Of a stretch of 64,000 bases of DNA, positions 27,446 through 37,356 are shown piece after piece. Origin of the DNA: Bacillus sp. P14.5 (GTDB taxonomy: Bacteria > Bacillota > Bacilli > Bacillales > Bacillaceae_B); NCBI RefSeq assembly GCF_003316765.1, contig NZ_NIJF01000015.1, positions 29,101 to 93,100 of the forward strand, written 5' to 3'. The notes beneath the pieces were generated by a model. That model was not told the origin of the DNA. It worked only from the letters and a program-made list of their open reading frames with translations, and did not search any database. The position numbers were made by a program, and so were the translations under genes. Every line of letters starts with the position of its first letter. Positions within the stretch are counted from its first letter, which is position 1.

Positions 27446-28022
27446 GAGTCCCACCTCCTGAAACGAACATTAAGCAATATTTTTAATTTTATCACACCTG
27501 GCTTATAGTCACAATAAAGTTTTGAAATTATTGGAGGTTATCCGGACATTCCTTCTCCTGAGGCTGCCCAACAGCCGCTTGATCCTTTCAATCGAGAAGT
27601 TTCCCTGTTCCATCAGCTCCTGCCCCTACAAGGTTATTTTCCCTCGCCAAGACTGGAGTTTACGTTAAAGGGACAGGAGCATTAAAGGAGTAACTTCCCC
27701 CTATTGACTGATTATGTTGCAAACAGCAACCCAATACTTTCCTGAAAACAGGATTATTCTATAATAAATAGGGTAGGTCTTAAGAAGGGTATAAAGTTCA
27801 CTAGGCGTTAGATCAATCCCATGTTTCCACCTCTTTCTCTTTTAAATGCTCTCCAGCACTCCATTCTGCTATTGGTTAAAAACCACTATTAGAAATAACA
27901 CCCATACAAAAAACTGCGTGCTTCCCCCATCTTTTTTATCCCGCAGTCAGATGATTCAAGACACCCATGAAGTATTCACAGGTCAGATACTCTGTCCTTT
28001 TCCAAGTAGAAAGACTTATAAC
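27446..28022. other. Intergenic region between secG and the carotenoid cluster
   Basis: I see no supported gene. A short complementary pair (GCTCCTGCCCCT near 27617 and GGGACAGGAGC near 27671) could form a weak long-range hairpin. Several stop codons break every frame. Confidence 0.4.
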
Positions 28023-28051
28023 TTTCAAGTTTTGTATAATCATTGTATAAT
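28023..28051 (+). promoter_or_regulatory. Probable promoter of the plus-strand crt operon
   Basis: TTTCAA (28023-28028), 17-bp spacer, TATAAT (28046-28051). A second TATAAT occurs 15 bases upstream within a direct repeat ATTGTATAAT-like. The start codon follows at 28084. Confidence 0.5.
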
Positions 28052-28083
28052 AATTGTATTGTTAAATAAAAAGAGGTGAGTTT

Positions 28084-29576
28084 GTGAAAAAGGTGATTGT
28101 AGTTGGCTCTGGGCCAGGTGGATTGACAGCCGGAATGCTTCTGGCGAGTCAGGGAATGAATGTAACAGTTGTAGAAAAGCAGCCTTTTATCGGCGGCCGT
28201 ACTTCATCCATGCAGGTTGGGGAGTATGTGTTTGACAGAGGACCGACTTTTTTGAATATGCCTCATATACTAGAGGAAGCTTTCACTGCTTCGGGCAGGA
28301 ACCTGAACGATTACATAAACTTAAAAGAAATTGACCCAATGTATGAGCTTCGTTTCGATGGTCTGGCGTTCAATCCGAGCAGGGATCAAGAAGAAACGAA
28401 GAAGCAGATTCAGAAGCTTTTTCCAGACGATGTACAAGGTTACGAACGGTTTATGAAGGAAGAAGATGCCAAACTCCAAGCCTTGCTGCCGATTTTGCGG
28501 AATAAGCACGACTCCCTCTTTGACTATACGAAATGGCGTTTCATTAAAGCCCTTCCGAAGTTAAGCGTCGGAAAATCACTTTACGAAAGACTTTCAGACT
28601 ACTTTTCAGATGAACGGTTAAAGCTTGCCTTTACATTTCAGTCTAAATACCTTGGAATGTCGCCATGGGAATGTCCTGGAGCATTCACCATATTGTCCTA
28701 TATGGAGCATGCCTATGGGGTTCATCATCCAATTGGCGGTGTAAACCAAATTACAAAGGCAATGGCAGCTGTAATAGAGGAATACGGCGGAAAGGTAATC
28801 ACGAACTCCGGGGTTAAGAAGATCCTCACGGAAGAAAACCAGGCGAAAGGCGTGCTTCTCGAGAACGGTGAAACCCTTTACGGAGACGAAGTCGTCATGA
28901 ACGCCGATTTCGGCTACGCGATGGAAAACCTGCTGGAAGAAGGAACCACAAAGAAATATACACCACAAAAGCTGGAGAAGAAGAAGTATTCCTGCTCGGC
29001 CTTTATGATGTATCTCGGCCTGGATAAGCGTTATGATCTTCCGCACCATACCATCGTCTTTTCAAAGGATTACAGAAAGAATGTAGAGGAAATCACCGGC
29101 ACCAAGACGATGTCAGAGGATCCTTCCATTTATATTCACAACCCTTCAGTGACAGATGAAACACTGGCACCTCCTGGGAAATCCGCTGTCTACCTGCTGG
29201 CGCCTGTCCCCAACAATTTCAGTAAGATTGATTGGGAAAAAATAAAGACAGATTCAGGAAACTGATTTTTCAGCAGCTGGAGGAACGGACCGGCTTCAAA
29301 GGAATAGAAAACCACATTGAAGAAGAAGTCGTTTTCACACCTTACAACTGGGAACATGACCTGAATATTTATAAAGGAGCCACCTTCAGCCTTGCCCATA
29401 ACCTGCCGCAGATGATGTATTTCAGGCCGCATAATAAAGTGAAGGAAATCGACAGGCTCTGGCTGGTCGGAGGCGGCACCCATCCCGGAAGCGGACTGCC
29501 GACGATTATTGAATCAGCGCGGATTACGAGCTCGATGATTTTAGAAAAACACGCTGTCCAGGGGGTGTCTGTATGA
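28084..29576 (+). pseudogene. CrtI/CrtN-family carotenoid desaturase, frameshifted
   Basis: GTG start with AGAGGTGA upstream. The first 390 residues carry the Rossmann FAD motif VVGSGPGGLTAGMLLASQG and the family blocks FQSKYLGMSPWECPG and YSCSAFMMYLGLDK. The frame ends early at 29265. Adding one A to the six-A run at 29237-29242 continues it as IDWEKNKDRFRKLIFQQ to the family C-terminus WLVGGGTHPGSGLPTI and stop at 29576, a 497-residue protein of normal length. It would desaturate or oxidise a linear carotenoid. The stop overlaps the next gene by 4 bases. The single homopolymer loss may be a sequencing error. Confidence 0.75.
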
Positions 29577-31018
29577 AGACCGCGATTATCGGCGGCGGAG
29601 TCGGCGGCCTGACAGCAGCCCTTCTGCTGAAAAAGAAAGGGCATGACGTCACGATTTATGAAAAAAGCAGCCGCCTCGGAGGCAGGCTTGGATTTATTGA
29701 ACGGGACGGATTTAAAATCGATAAAGGACCAACCATCGTACTGCTGCCGGATATGCTAAAAGATGTCCTAAATGAAGCAGGAATTCCAGAGGAAGAACTA
29801 GAATTAATCCAGGTGGACCCTCTTTATAAACTTCATTATCCTGACGGCAGCCACTTTTATAAATACAGCAATTTAGATAAACAGCTCGAGGAGATACAAC
29901 GTGTCTTTCCAGGGGAGCAGCAGAATTACCTAAACTATTTAAAAGAGATGAAAGACCGGTTTGAAAAAGGAAAAAAGGCGTTTCTTGATAAAGATTTTGT
30001 CAATAAAAGCGATTTCTTTTCCTATCAAAATATGAAAATTCTATTGAACCTCAAAGCATTCCACAGTGTGAGAAAAAGTGCAGAAGCATATTTTACCCAT
30101 CCGAGGCTGCAGGAGGCATTCTCCTTTCAAACACTTTATATTGGAGGTTCACCGAACACCTCACCCGCTCTTTATTCACTGATTCCCTACAGTGAACATG
30201 AACATGGTATCTGGTATCTAAAGGGCGGCTATGGCAGGCTCGTCAGCATTCTAAGCAGGCATATTGAAAATCAGGGAATCTCTGTTCATTTACAATCAGA
30301 AGCAACCGGACTTCAGTTTACCGGGAAACGCTGCACCGGACTAGTTACAAATGGGAAAGCGGTGGATTATGATGCGGTGGTGTATAACGGCGACTTCCCA
30401 GGGATCCACCAGTTGGTCAACAATGAAAAGCCTCAGAAAAAACGTTACAAAGCGTCTTCAGGCTGTTTGCTTCTTTATTTTGGCTTAAACAAACAGTACA
30501 AAGAAGCAGATGTACATCAATTCTTTATGCCCGAACACTTTCAACATCATATGGATTCAGTCTTTACCCGCAGCGGTCTGCCGGAAAATCCTTCGATTTA
30601 CACCTTTTACCCGTCTAGGATTGACGACACCCTCGCTCCCACGGGAAAAAGCGTGTTATACGCACTTATTCCGGTGCCTTCTGGAGATAAGATCAATTGG
30701 AGGGATCAAGAGGGCTTTGTGGAACGCATCCTGGATGAAATTGAATCAAGAGGCTTCCCCGGTCTCAGGGATGCGGTGGAATGGATGGAAATCCGGACAC
30801 CCCAGGATGATCAGCAGGATGGTTTGTATCAAGGTGGAAGCTTCGGCATTGCTCCAACACTGGGCCAATCCGGAGTGTTCCGCCCGCAAGTAAAGCCGCT
30901 TGCCTATGACGGACTCTACAGTGTCGGCGCCTCTGTCCATCCAGGAGGAGGCATCCCAATCGTGATGCAAGGAGCAAAGCTGCTTTCAAATTATATGGAA
31001 AGGGTGATGACCAGATGA
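29573..31018 (+). CDS. crtN: CrtN-like 4,4'-diapophytoene desaturase family protein
   Basis: The 481-residue flavoprotein has the N-terminal FAD motif IIGGGVGGLTAALLLKKKG and the C-terminal VGASVHPGGGIPIVM. The central FQTLYIGGSPNTSPALYSLI block is closest to staphylococcal CrtN (FQTLYIGIDPKRGPSLYSII), so dehydrogenation of C30 dehydrosqualene is the best guess. It overlaps both neighbouring genes by 4 bases. Exact step cannot be assigned by sequence alone because four paralogues occur here. Confidence 0.75.
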   Translation: MKTAIIGGGVGGLTAALLLKKKGHDVTIYEKSSRLGGRLGFIERDGFKIDKGPTIVLLPDMLKDVLNEAGIPEEELELIQVDPLYKLHYPDGSHFYKYSNLDKQLEEIQRVFPGEQQNYLNYLKEMKDRFEKGKKAFLDKDFVNKSDFFSYQNMKILLNLKAFHSVRKSAEAYFTHPRLQEAFSFQTLYIGGSPNTSPALYSLIPYSEHEHGIWYLKGGYGRLVSILSRHIENQGISVHLQSEATGLQFTGKRCTGLVTNGKAVDYDAVVYNGDFPGIHQLVNNEKPQKKRYKASSGCLLLYFGLNKQYKEADVHQFFMPEHFQHHMDSVFTRSGLPENPSIYTFYPSRIDDTLAPTGKSVLYALIPVPSGDKINWRDQEGFVERILDEIESRGFPGLRDAVEWMEIRTPQDDQQDGLYQGGSFGIAPTLGQSGVFRPQVKPLAYDGLYSVGASVHPGGGIPIVMQGAKLLSNYMERVMTR

Positions 31019-31845
31019 AGGAAGCTTACCAGGCATGTGAGGAAATAATTAGAAAGCATTCAAAAACGTTTTACAAGGCGTTCTCATTTCTCCCGGAGGA
31101 GAACCGGAATGCCGTTTGGGCAATTTATGCCTTTTGCAGAAGAGTCGATGACATTGTGGACGAAGGCGAAAACCCCGAAGTTGAAATAATACAATTCAAA
31201 GAAGAGTTTTCCCAGTTTGCCAAAGGTGAGCGTCTTCCAGAATCACCCTATTGGACAGCTTTGCATGACGTATTTCAGCGGTTTCAGATGGAGCTGGCCC
31301 CCTTCGAAGACATGATTGAAGGACAGGAAATGGACCTTTCAGGGCGCCGCTATCACTCTATCAATGAACTTGAATCTTACTGCTATCACGTTGCTGGAAC
31401 AGTCGGTCTCATGCTGCTTCCTGTACTTGCGCCGGGAAAAGAAAGGATTTTAAGAGATGGAGCAATCTCGCTGGGCATCGCCATGCAGTACACCAATATC
31501 CTGCGGGATATCGGTGAGGATCTCACACGTAATAGATTGTATCTTCCGAAAGAAACGATGATGCAGCACGGATATTCAGCAGATCTGCTAGAAGAAAATG
31601 TAGTGAACAGCTCGTTTGTCTCCTTATGGGAAAGCCTGGCTGAACGAGCGGAAGCTTATTATGAGGAAGCAATGGAAACCATGTCCCACTATCCTTCCTA
31701 TTCCCAGATCCCAGTGCAGTCAGCGGCCATTTTCTATCGCAGCATCCTGGACAGTGTCCGATCAAACGGTCATAATGTCTTCTCCAAAAGGGCCTATGTT
31801 TCCGATATACAAAAGGAGAAACTGCTCGCTGAAAGATTGGGATGA
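31015..31845 (+). CDS. crtM: Dehydrosqualene/phytoene synthase CrtM
   Basis: The 276-residue prenyl synthase has both aspartate-rich motifs: DDIVDE (D45-D49) and ILRDIGEDLTRNRLYLP (D165-D169), plus SKTFYKAFSFLP at the N-terminus. It condenses two farnesyl diphosphates to 4,4'-diapophytoene in C30 pathways, or two GGPP in C40. CrtN/CrtP-type partners and no GGPP-specific gene favour C30. It ends the plus-strand operon before a strong terminator. Confidence 0.88.
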   Translation: MKEAYQACEEIIRKHSKTFYKAFSFLPEENRNAVWAIYAFCRRVDDIVDEGENPEVEIIQFKEEFSQFAKGERLPESPYWTALHDVFQRFQMELAPFEDMIEGQEMDLSGRRYHSINELESYCYHVAGTVGLMLLPVLAPGKERILRDGAISLGIAMQYTNILRDIGEDLTRNRLYLPKETMMQHGYSADLLEENVVNSSFVSLWESLAERAEAYYEEAMETMSHYPSYSQIPVQSAAIFYRSILDSVRSNGHNVFSKRAYVSDIQKEKLLAERLG

Positions 31846-31946
31846 TAAAAAAGTAAAGCACTTTTCTAATATATTATTATTTTTGAATAACACTGTCCCC
31901 TCCTCAGCCTTTTAAGCCATAATTTTAGCTTATAAGAGCGAAAGAT

Positions 31947-31996
31947 AAAGACCCGGCTATCCTGGTAATACAACAGGACAGCCGGGTCTTTTTTTC
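31947..31996 (+). terminator. Terminator of the crtN-crtM operon
   Basis: An 18-bp stem (31947-31964 with 31974-31991, one mismatch) followed by a long T-run. Confidence 0.92.
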
Positions 31997-32063
31997 ATTC
32001 TTATCTCGAATTCAAAATGAAGATAACGGCGGATTTTGTGTGGTTACCCGCGCTAATTGCTCA

Positions 32064-32116
32064 TTTATCGGCGGTAGCGGAGAGTTTATCGGCGCTTTCT
32101 TCCATTTTATCAGCGG
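32064..32116 (+). repeat. 21-bp tandem repeat, three units (TTTATCGGCG core)
   Basis: TTTATC(G/A)GCG starts at 32064, 32085 and 32106, spacing exactly 21 bp. It sits between two convergent crt operons. The same period and a related core occur at 41.6 and 56.0 kb. Confidence 0.75.
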
Positions 32117-32180
32117 AAAATACTAGATTATAGGAGAAACCCCTTTCCCACCACATACCACTGCGTTCTGTTATGTGTAT

Positions 32181-33656
32181 TTAACTGCTCTTACCCTCCA
32201 AAATCTTCTTAGCAACATTTTTCCCGCTGATCACGACCATCGGAGACCCGCCGCCAGGATGTGTCGTTCCCCCGGCAAAGTAAAGATTCTCTATATCCTG
32301 AGAGCGGTTGAACGGTCTTAAAAAGGTGTCCTTCTTTGTATTGGAAGCCACACCGTACAACGCTCCGCGGTATGCTCCAAATTGCTTCTGGATATCAGGA
32401 GGGGTAACAACTTTCTCTTCTTTTAGATATGGCTTGATAACCACACCGTGATTCTCAAGTTTTTTATAGATTACTTCTTTATACTTATCTACATCGATTG
32501 TCATTTCACCGTTCTTTCCTAAAGGAGGAGCATTAACGAGGATGAATAAATTGCTCCCTTCCGGCGAAACATCCCGGTCCGTATAAGAAGAGTTGCTTAT
32601 GTAAATAGTTGGATCATCCGGCCATTTCCCTTGAAACAGCTCGGAAAACTCTCTTTCATAGTTCTCAGAGAAATACGCTTGATGGTGTATCAATGCTTCA
32701 TGATGATGATCAAGTGCTGCCATGATGACAAAGGCTGAGATGGAAGGCGACGTTTTAGCAATCTTTTTATCGGTCATTACCCTTCTGTCTTCCTTCCTTA
32801 GTAATTTAGGAAGTGCCTGCAGCAGATCACCGTTCAATATCACATCATCGGCAGCAACCACCTCTCCATTTTCAAGCCTCACTCCGGCAGCCCGCTGGTT
32901 TTTTGTGACAATCTCGGCCACTTCTGTTTCCCTATGTATTTCAGCTCCATGTTTTTCAGCAAGCTTTGCAAGACTCTCGGCAAGCTTCACAGTACCTCCT
33001 TTAACATAAAAAACCCCTTGAACCATTTCCAGATAGCCAATCATCGAAAATGTGGCCGGGCTGGTGTATGGAGAGGAACCGATATACGTTGCATACCGGT
33101 TGAACACCTGCAATAGAAATGGATCTTTGAAAAAACGGCGGTGAAAGCGGTCCATTGTTTCCAGTGGTTTCACCTTAGTAAAGGCTGAAAAAAGGCTTGG
33201 CGACAAATAATCTTTCCATGATGAAAAAGTCCGGTGAAAGAAAGCTTTCTCTGATAACTCGTAAAGCTTCTCAATTTCAGAAAGGTATGATTCATATTGC
33301 TGATAAGCATGGGGATCCAGCGATTGCAGCTGCCGCATTACCTTTTCTTTGCTTGTCGACATCAAGAAACGCTCACCCTCTGCACTCCAGTTAGCGGTAT
33401 GATCCTCGAGCTTAATCCAGTCATAGTAATGACGAGGGTCTTCCCCAGCTTCGTAAAAGACAGAATCAAATACATGCGGCATCGTGATGGTATTAGGTCC
33501 AAAGTCAAACGTATGGCTTCCAAGAGCTTCCGGCTTAAGTTTACCGCCGAGATGCTTATTTTTTTCAAAGAGAACAACAGAACAGCCGCTGCTTGCGAGA
33601 GTAGCGGCTGCGGCAAGCCCTCCCAGGCCTCCCCCGATTATGGCGATTTTCTTCAT
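32181..33656 (-). CDS. CrtI/CrtN-family carotenoid oxidoreductase
   Basis: The 491-residue protein has IIGGGLGGLAAAATLASSG at the N-terminus, NRYATYIGSSPYTSPATFSM in the middle and FAGGTTHPGGGSPMVV near the end. The layout is that of CrtN/CrtP-type desaturases and oxygenases. It is the last gene of a four-gene minus-strand operon and overlaps the upstream glycosyltransferase by 4 bases. Its GPNTITMPHVF and substrate-domain sequence differ from the three other paralogues, so it likely handles a different intermediate. Confidence 0.75.
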   Translation of the reverse strand: MKKIAIIGGGLGGLAAAATLASSGCSVVLFEKNKHLGGKLKPEALGSHTFDFGPNTITMPHVFDSVFYEAGEDPRHYYDWIKLEDHTANWSAEGERFLMSTSKEKVMRQLQSLDPHAYQQYESYLSEIEKLYELSEKAFFHRTFSSWKDYLSPSLFSAFTKVKPLETMDRFHRRFFKDPFLLQVFNRYATYIGSSPYTSPATFSMIGYLEMVQGVFYVKGGTVKLAESLAKLAEKHGAEIHRETEVAEIVTKNQRAAGVRLENGEVVAADDVILNGDLLQALPKLLRKEDRRVMTDKKIAKTSPSISAFVIMAALDHHHEALIHHQAYFSENYEREFSELFQGKWPDDPTIYISNSSYTDRDVSPEGSNLFILVNAPPLGKNGEMTIDVDKYKEVIYKKLENHGVVIKPYLKEEKVVTPPDIQKQFGAYRGALYGVASNTKKDTFLRPFNRSQDIENLYFAGGTTHPGGGSPMVVISGKNVAKKILEGKSS

Positions 33657-34783
33657 GAATAAGTCCTTCCTTTCCAGCTGTATCCCTTATTTCTCAGTCC
33701 GTACAGCATTGAGTTAAAAATTAAAACGATAAATGCTGCACTCGCCACTGGCATCCAGAGTGAAAGGACCAGTCTTTGTTTTATAACGAAGTTCACCCAC
33801 AGCTTCTGAAGCACAATCAGCAATAAGGGGAAGAAGAGCCATAGATTCCACTGACCAAGGAGGATTCCGCTATAGAGCCCATAAAGCCCCAGCGGAAGCG
33901 GGAAGACATAAAATGAAAGGTAAAACAGGCTGATCGCGAGTACAAATAGGACCGACCGATCTAATCCCGGGAAGAGATTTTTTGAAAATCCTTCCCAAAC
34001 CTCTTTATTGGTGCTATACATTTTGCATGTTACATAATCGGTCACGTTGCATAGAACCACACGCTGTCCTGCCGCTTTCACCTTCCTGGTAAGATGGACA
34101 TCATCAACGATTGAATCCCGTATGCCTTTATGCCCGCCGGAAGCTTCATAGGCCCCTCTTGAGAAAAATAAGAAAGCTCCGTGAGCAGCGGTAAACTCTT
34201 CTCTCGTTGTGTGGTTTGCCGGCCAAATCGGCAGGTGGAACACGACAAAAAACTGCTGCAGGGGCACAAACCATTGTTCCAGAAGCGGTTGAACAGGAAA
34301 CTTTGGAAAGCCAGTGATCATGCCTGCCTTTTTCGTTTTCAAAAGGTCCAGTCCACGGTCAATGGTGTCAGGGTGCAGCTGGACATCGGCGTCTAAAAAC
34401 AGAAAGTAATCACCTGCCGCTTTTTCGCTGAGCTGATAGCAGGCATGGACTTTCCCGCTCCACCCTGCCGGAAGGGGCTTGCCGTTGAGGATTCGAAACC
34501 GGCTGTCCTCTCCGATGGCCTCCTGAAGCAGTTTTTTTGTATCATCGGTCGAGTTATCATCAAGAAGCAGTACTTCCAACCTGGGATACGCCAATTTTTT
34601 CAGATTATGTACAAGTATGGATGCATTTCTTTCTTCGTTGCGCAGCGGAACAAGGATTGAAACTTTTTCATCATGCGTCAGACTTTCATCTTGCTTTCTT
34701 GGCAGTGAAGGGAGAAAAAAGCTGTTGATGACTGTCCAAACGAGAAATAAGACCAGTATGGAACTATATAAAATCAGCATCAC
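33653..34783 (-). CDS. Family 2 glycosyltransferase, carotenoid cluster
   Basis: The 376-residue protein has an N-terminal membrane helix, the GT2 nucleotide-binding block VSILVPLRNEERNASILV, DDNSTDD and the DXD-type FLFLDADVQL. It ends with several membrane helices (about residues 270-360). It would glycosylate a carotenoid carboxylate or hydroxyl at the membrane. It starts directly after the stop of the CruF-like gene and overlaps the next desaturase, so it is operon-internal. Confidence 0.78.
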   Translation of the reverse strand: MMLILYSSILVLFLVWTVINSFFLPSLPRKQDESLTHDEKVSILVPLRNEERNASILVHNLKKLAYPRLEVLLLDDNSTDDTKKLLQEAIGEDSRFRILNGKPLPAGWSGKVHACYQLSEKAAGDYFLFLDADVQLHPDTIDRGLDLLKTKKAGMITGFPKFPVQPLLEQWFVPLQQFFVVFHLPIWPANHTTREEFTAAHGAFLFFSRGAYEASGGHKGIRDSIVDDVHLTRKVKAAGQRVVLCNVTDYVTCKMYSTNKEVWEGFSKNLFPGLDRSVLFVLAISLFYLSFYVFPLPLGLYGLYSGILLGQWNLWLFFPLLLIVLQKLWVNFVIKQRLVLSLWMPVASAAFIVLIFNSMLYGLRNKGYSWKGRTYS

Positions 34784-35611
34784 TTAATCCCCCTTCTCAG
34801 CTGTACTTCCATAGTAGACAAAACCGGCTGCCAGGATAAAAACAAGCGCTAAAAAGCTTGCGAGCCATAGTCCGTTCAAAACGCCGAGCAACATGAACAT
34901 GCCTGACACCAGAACGTAAAGCAGCACGATACGCCTGCTGCGATAACCGCTCATTTCCTCAGGCCATTTATTCTGCAGCCTCAGGACGATATAAATGATC
35001 AGGTGAAAGAACAAAGCAAGCAGAAACCAGCCGCTGAAGTTCTGCAGTGGAACGCCATAATAAAAGGAAAGTCCGTCATCCCAGATCCAATACTGCTTGA
35101 CGTGAAAGGCCACAGGATCGATGATAAGATCCATTCCTACTGTGAATACCGCTCCTGTCAAAATATAAAAAATGCTGTGAACAAAGCGGTTCTTTTTGTA
35201 GAATGTCCCGGTCAACTGGACGGCAATCACATGGGAGGTCGAAATGACAAGCAGCCAAGCGAAGCCGATTGCTATCGGAACCCCGAACAGCTGCCAGCCG
35301 AAGTCTGATGTGTAATTATAGCTGCCGAACAGAAAGCCAAAATGAACCCCAAGGCCTTCCGCCAGCATGCTTATAATAAAAATGATCCCGGTAAATGCGG
35401 CGCCGGTGATCCTGCCGTAAGCCGACAGGAAATACAGGCTTCCAATAAGCCCCGCAAGCATCAAGAAGACCGCGTTCGCCCATTGAAGCGAGGCGGGCAG
35501 CAGGTTGAAGGAAAGAAGCACCACACCGCATGCATACCAGAATAAGAAGAAATAGTAGAGAATGTTTTCCCCGGTTAGAGACCTAGCCAATCTTCTGTCC
35601 CTTAGCCTCAA
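34784..35611 (-). CDS. Carotenoid biosynthesis protein, CruF-like (DUF422)
   Basis: The 275-residue membrane protein has about seven hydrophobic segments and the family blocks GVHFGFLFGSYNYT, GMDLIIDPVAFHVKQYWIW and YYGVPLQNFSGWF. The DUF422 family includes CruF, a carotenoid 1',2'-hydratase. If it is active on a C30 substrate it would add a tertiary hydroxyl at the psi end. Its 5' end overlaps the upstream desaturase by 29 bases, indicating translational coupling. Confidence 0.75.
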   Translation of the reverse strand: MRLRDRRLARSLTGENILYYFFLFWYACGVVLLSFNLLPASLQWANAVFLMLAGLIGSLYFLSAYGRITGAAFTGIIFIISMLAEGLGVHFGFLFGSYNYTSDFGWQLFGVPIAIGFAWLLVISTSHVIAVQLTGTFYKKNRFVHSIFYILTGAVFTVGMDLIIDPVAFHVKQYWIWDDGLSFYYGVPLQNFSGWFLLALFFHLIIYIVLRLQNKWPEEMSGYRSRRIVLLYVLVSGMFMLLGVLNGLWLASFLALVFILAAGFVYYGSTAEKGD

Positions 35612-37087
35612 GATCTTCCTGAATCAAATCGGCTGTCAGCTGGCCGGATAGTGTCACCATCGGTACTCCGCCTCCAGGATGGGTAGAGCCTCCGGCAAAA
35701 TACATATTTTCAAGCATTGTGCTTCGTGCCGGGATTTTAAAACCGCCATTTTTCTTCTTGTCCGTGTTCACGCCGTAAATCGATCCTCCATTTGCACCAT
35801 ACAACCCTTGAATGTCATCAGGGATAAACTCATAATCGAACTCAATATGGGAGCGGATATCCTCCATGCCCATTCGTTCAAGCTTATCCAGCACAAGATT
35901 GCGGTAATCTTTGCGGTAGGTTTCCCAGCTCTCCCCTTCTTTTAAAGGCGGAACATGAGTCAAAATGAACAGATTTTCTTTTCCTGCAGGTGCCTGGCCG
36001 GGATCATTCTTCGCTGATACACCGATATAAACAGTCGGATCATCGGCAGGGCGCCCTTCATCAAAAATCTGCTTGAACTCTTTTTCGGGATCTTTTGAAA
36101 AGAAAAATTATGATGCTGAAGCTGATCGTACTGCTTATCCACACCCAAAAGCATCACAAGTCCGGATACAGTCGGTTCAAACTTTTCCAGAGATTCTGTT
36201 GTCTTCTTGGTCTGACCATGCTTTTGCAAAAGTTTCTTATAAGCTGGCAGCGCTTCAAGATTTGAGACGACAATATCCGCCTCAGCAATCGTGCCGTCTT
36301 CAAGCTGTACGCCCTTTGCTGTGCTGCCTTCCGTCAGGATTTCCACGACCGGGCTGTTCGTTCTGACCTCGACGCCCAGTTCCTCACAAAGCTTCAGCAT
36401 CGCTTCGGCAATCTTATACATTCCGCCTTGTACATAAAAGATCCCGAGCCCAAGCTGAACATGGATCAATTGTGAGAGCACAGCCGGCGCATGGTAAGGG
36501 GAGGAACCGATGTACATGATGAAGAAGTTAAATAACTGTTGGATTCTTTTGTCTTTGAAATGCTTTTTTGTCGCCTGGTCCATGGTTTTAAGGGGATCCA
36601 TCGACATCAGCTCTTTAAAATTATGTAAGGAGCGGAGATCACCCAGCCCGCTAAGGCTCTTCTTATAAAAGCTCTTTAAATTTAAATCATACATTTTGCC
36701 GCAGTAATCAAGGTATTCATAAAAAGCCGATGCATCTTCCGGTGAGAGTGCCCTGATTTGGTCCAGCATCGTCGGAATATCACTCGTCACATCGAGTGCA
36801 GTGCCGTCTTCAAAGAATGTTCTCCATTGCGGTTCAACCCGCTGGATGTCAAGATAATCATGGACGTCCCTTCCTGCACGCTCAAACAGGTTTTCAAGCA
36901 CCCAAGGCATGGTCAAGATTGAAGGTCCCGTATCAAAGGAATAACCTTTTCCTTTTCGGATATTGAGTTTACCTCCTGCACGTTCATTCTTTTCAAAGAC
37001 TGTCACCTTATGCCCTTTTGATGCCAAAGAAATGGCGGTTGACAGCCCTCCAAGACCGCCGCCGATAACAACTGCGCTTTTACTCAT
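35583..37087 (-). pseudogene. CrtP-like diaponeurosporene oxygenase, frameshifted
   Basis: The N-terminal frame (start 37087, AGGAGG upstream) has VIGGGLGGLSTAISLASKG, GPSILTMPWVLENLF and YIGSSPYHAPAVLS, closely matching staphylococcal CrtP. It goes out of frame at a T5/A5 run (top-strand A 36113-36117). Restoring one base gives HHNFFFSKDPEKEF, then DDPTVYIGVSAKNDP and on to YFAGGSTHPGGGVPMVTLSG and stop 35583, a full 501-residue protein. CrtP oxidises the terminal methyl of 4,4'-diaponeurosporene to an aldehyde or acid. The single homopolymer loss could be a sequencing error. It heads the minus-strand crt operon. Confidence 0.78.
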
Positions 37088-37356
37088 GAAATCTCCTCCT
37101 AAAGTTAGTTGTAGAGATGGTGAAAAATCATTCTTTTTAATAAGCAGCTGCTGCTTGGATGCTAATTAATCTCCCTCTCCTTTTACTAAGATGGGAGCGA
37201 AAATCCAATTTTAAACAGCCGAGTGTGAAAAGAGCTAAAATAACAGAATAAGACTCTTGCTGAAGGATATGTTTCGACTTTTGCTTAGCCTCATTGTATA
37301 GTTGAAATATAACATTTGTAAAGGAATTATACAGTTATGTAGAAAGGAAGGATAGT

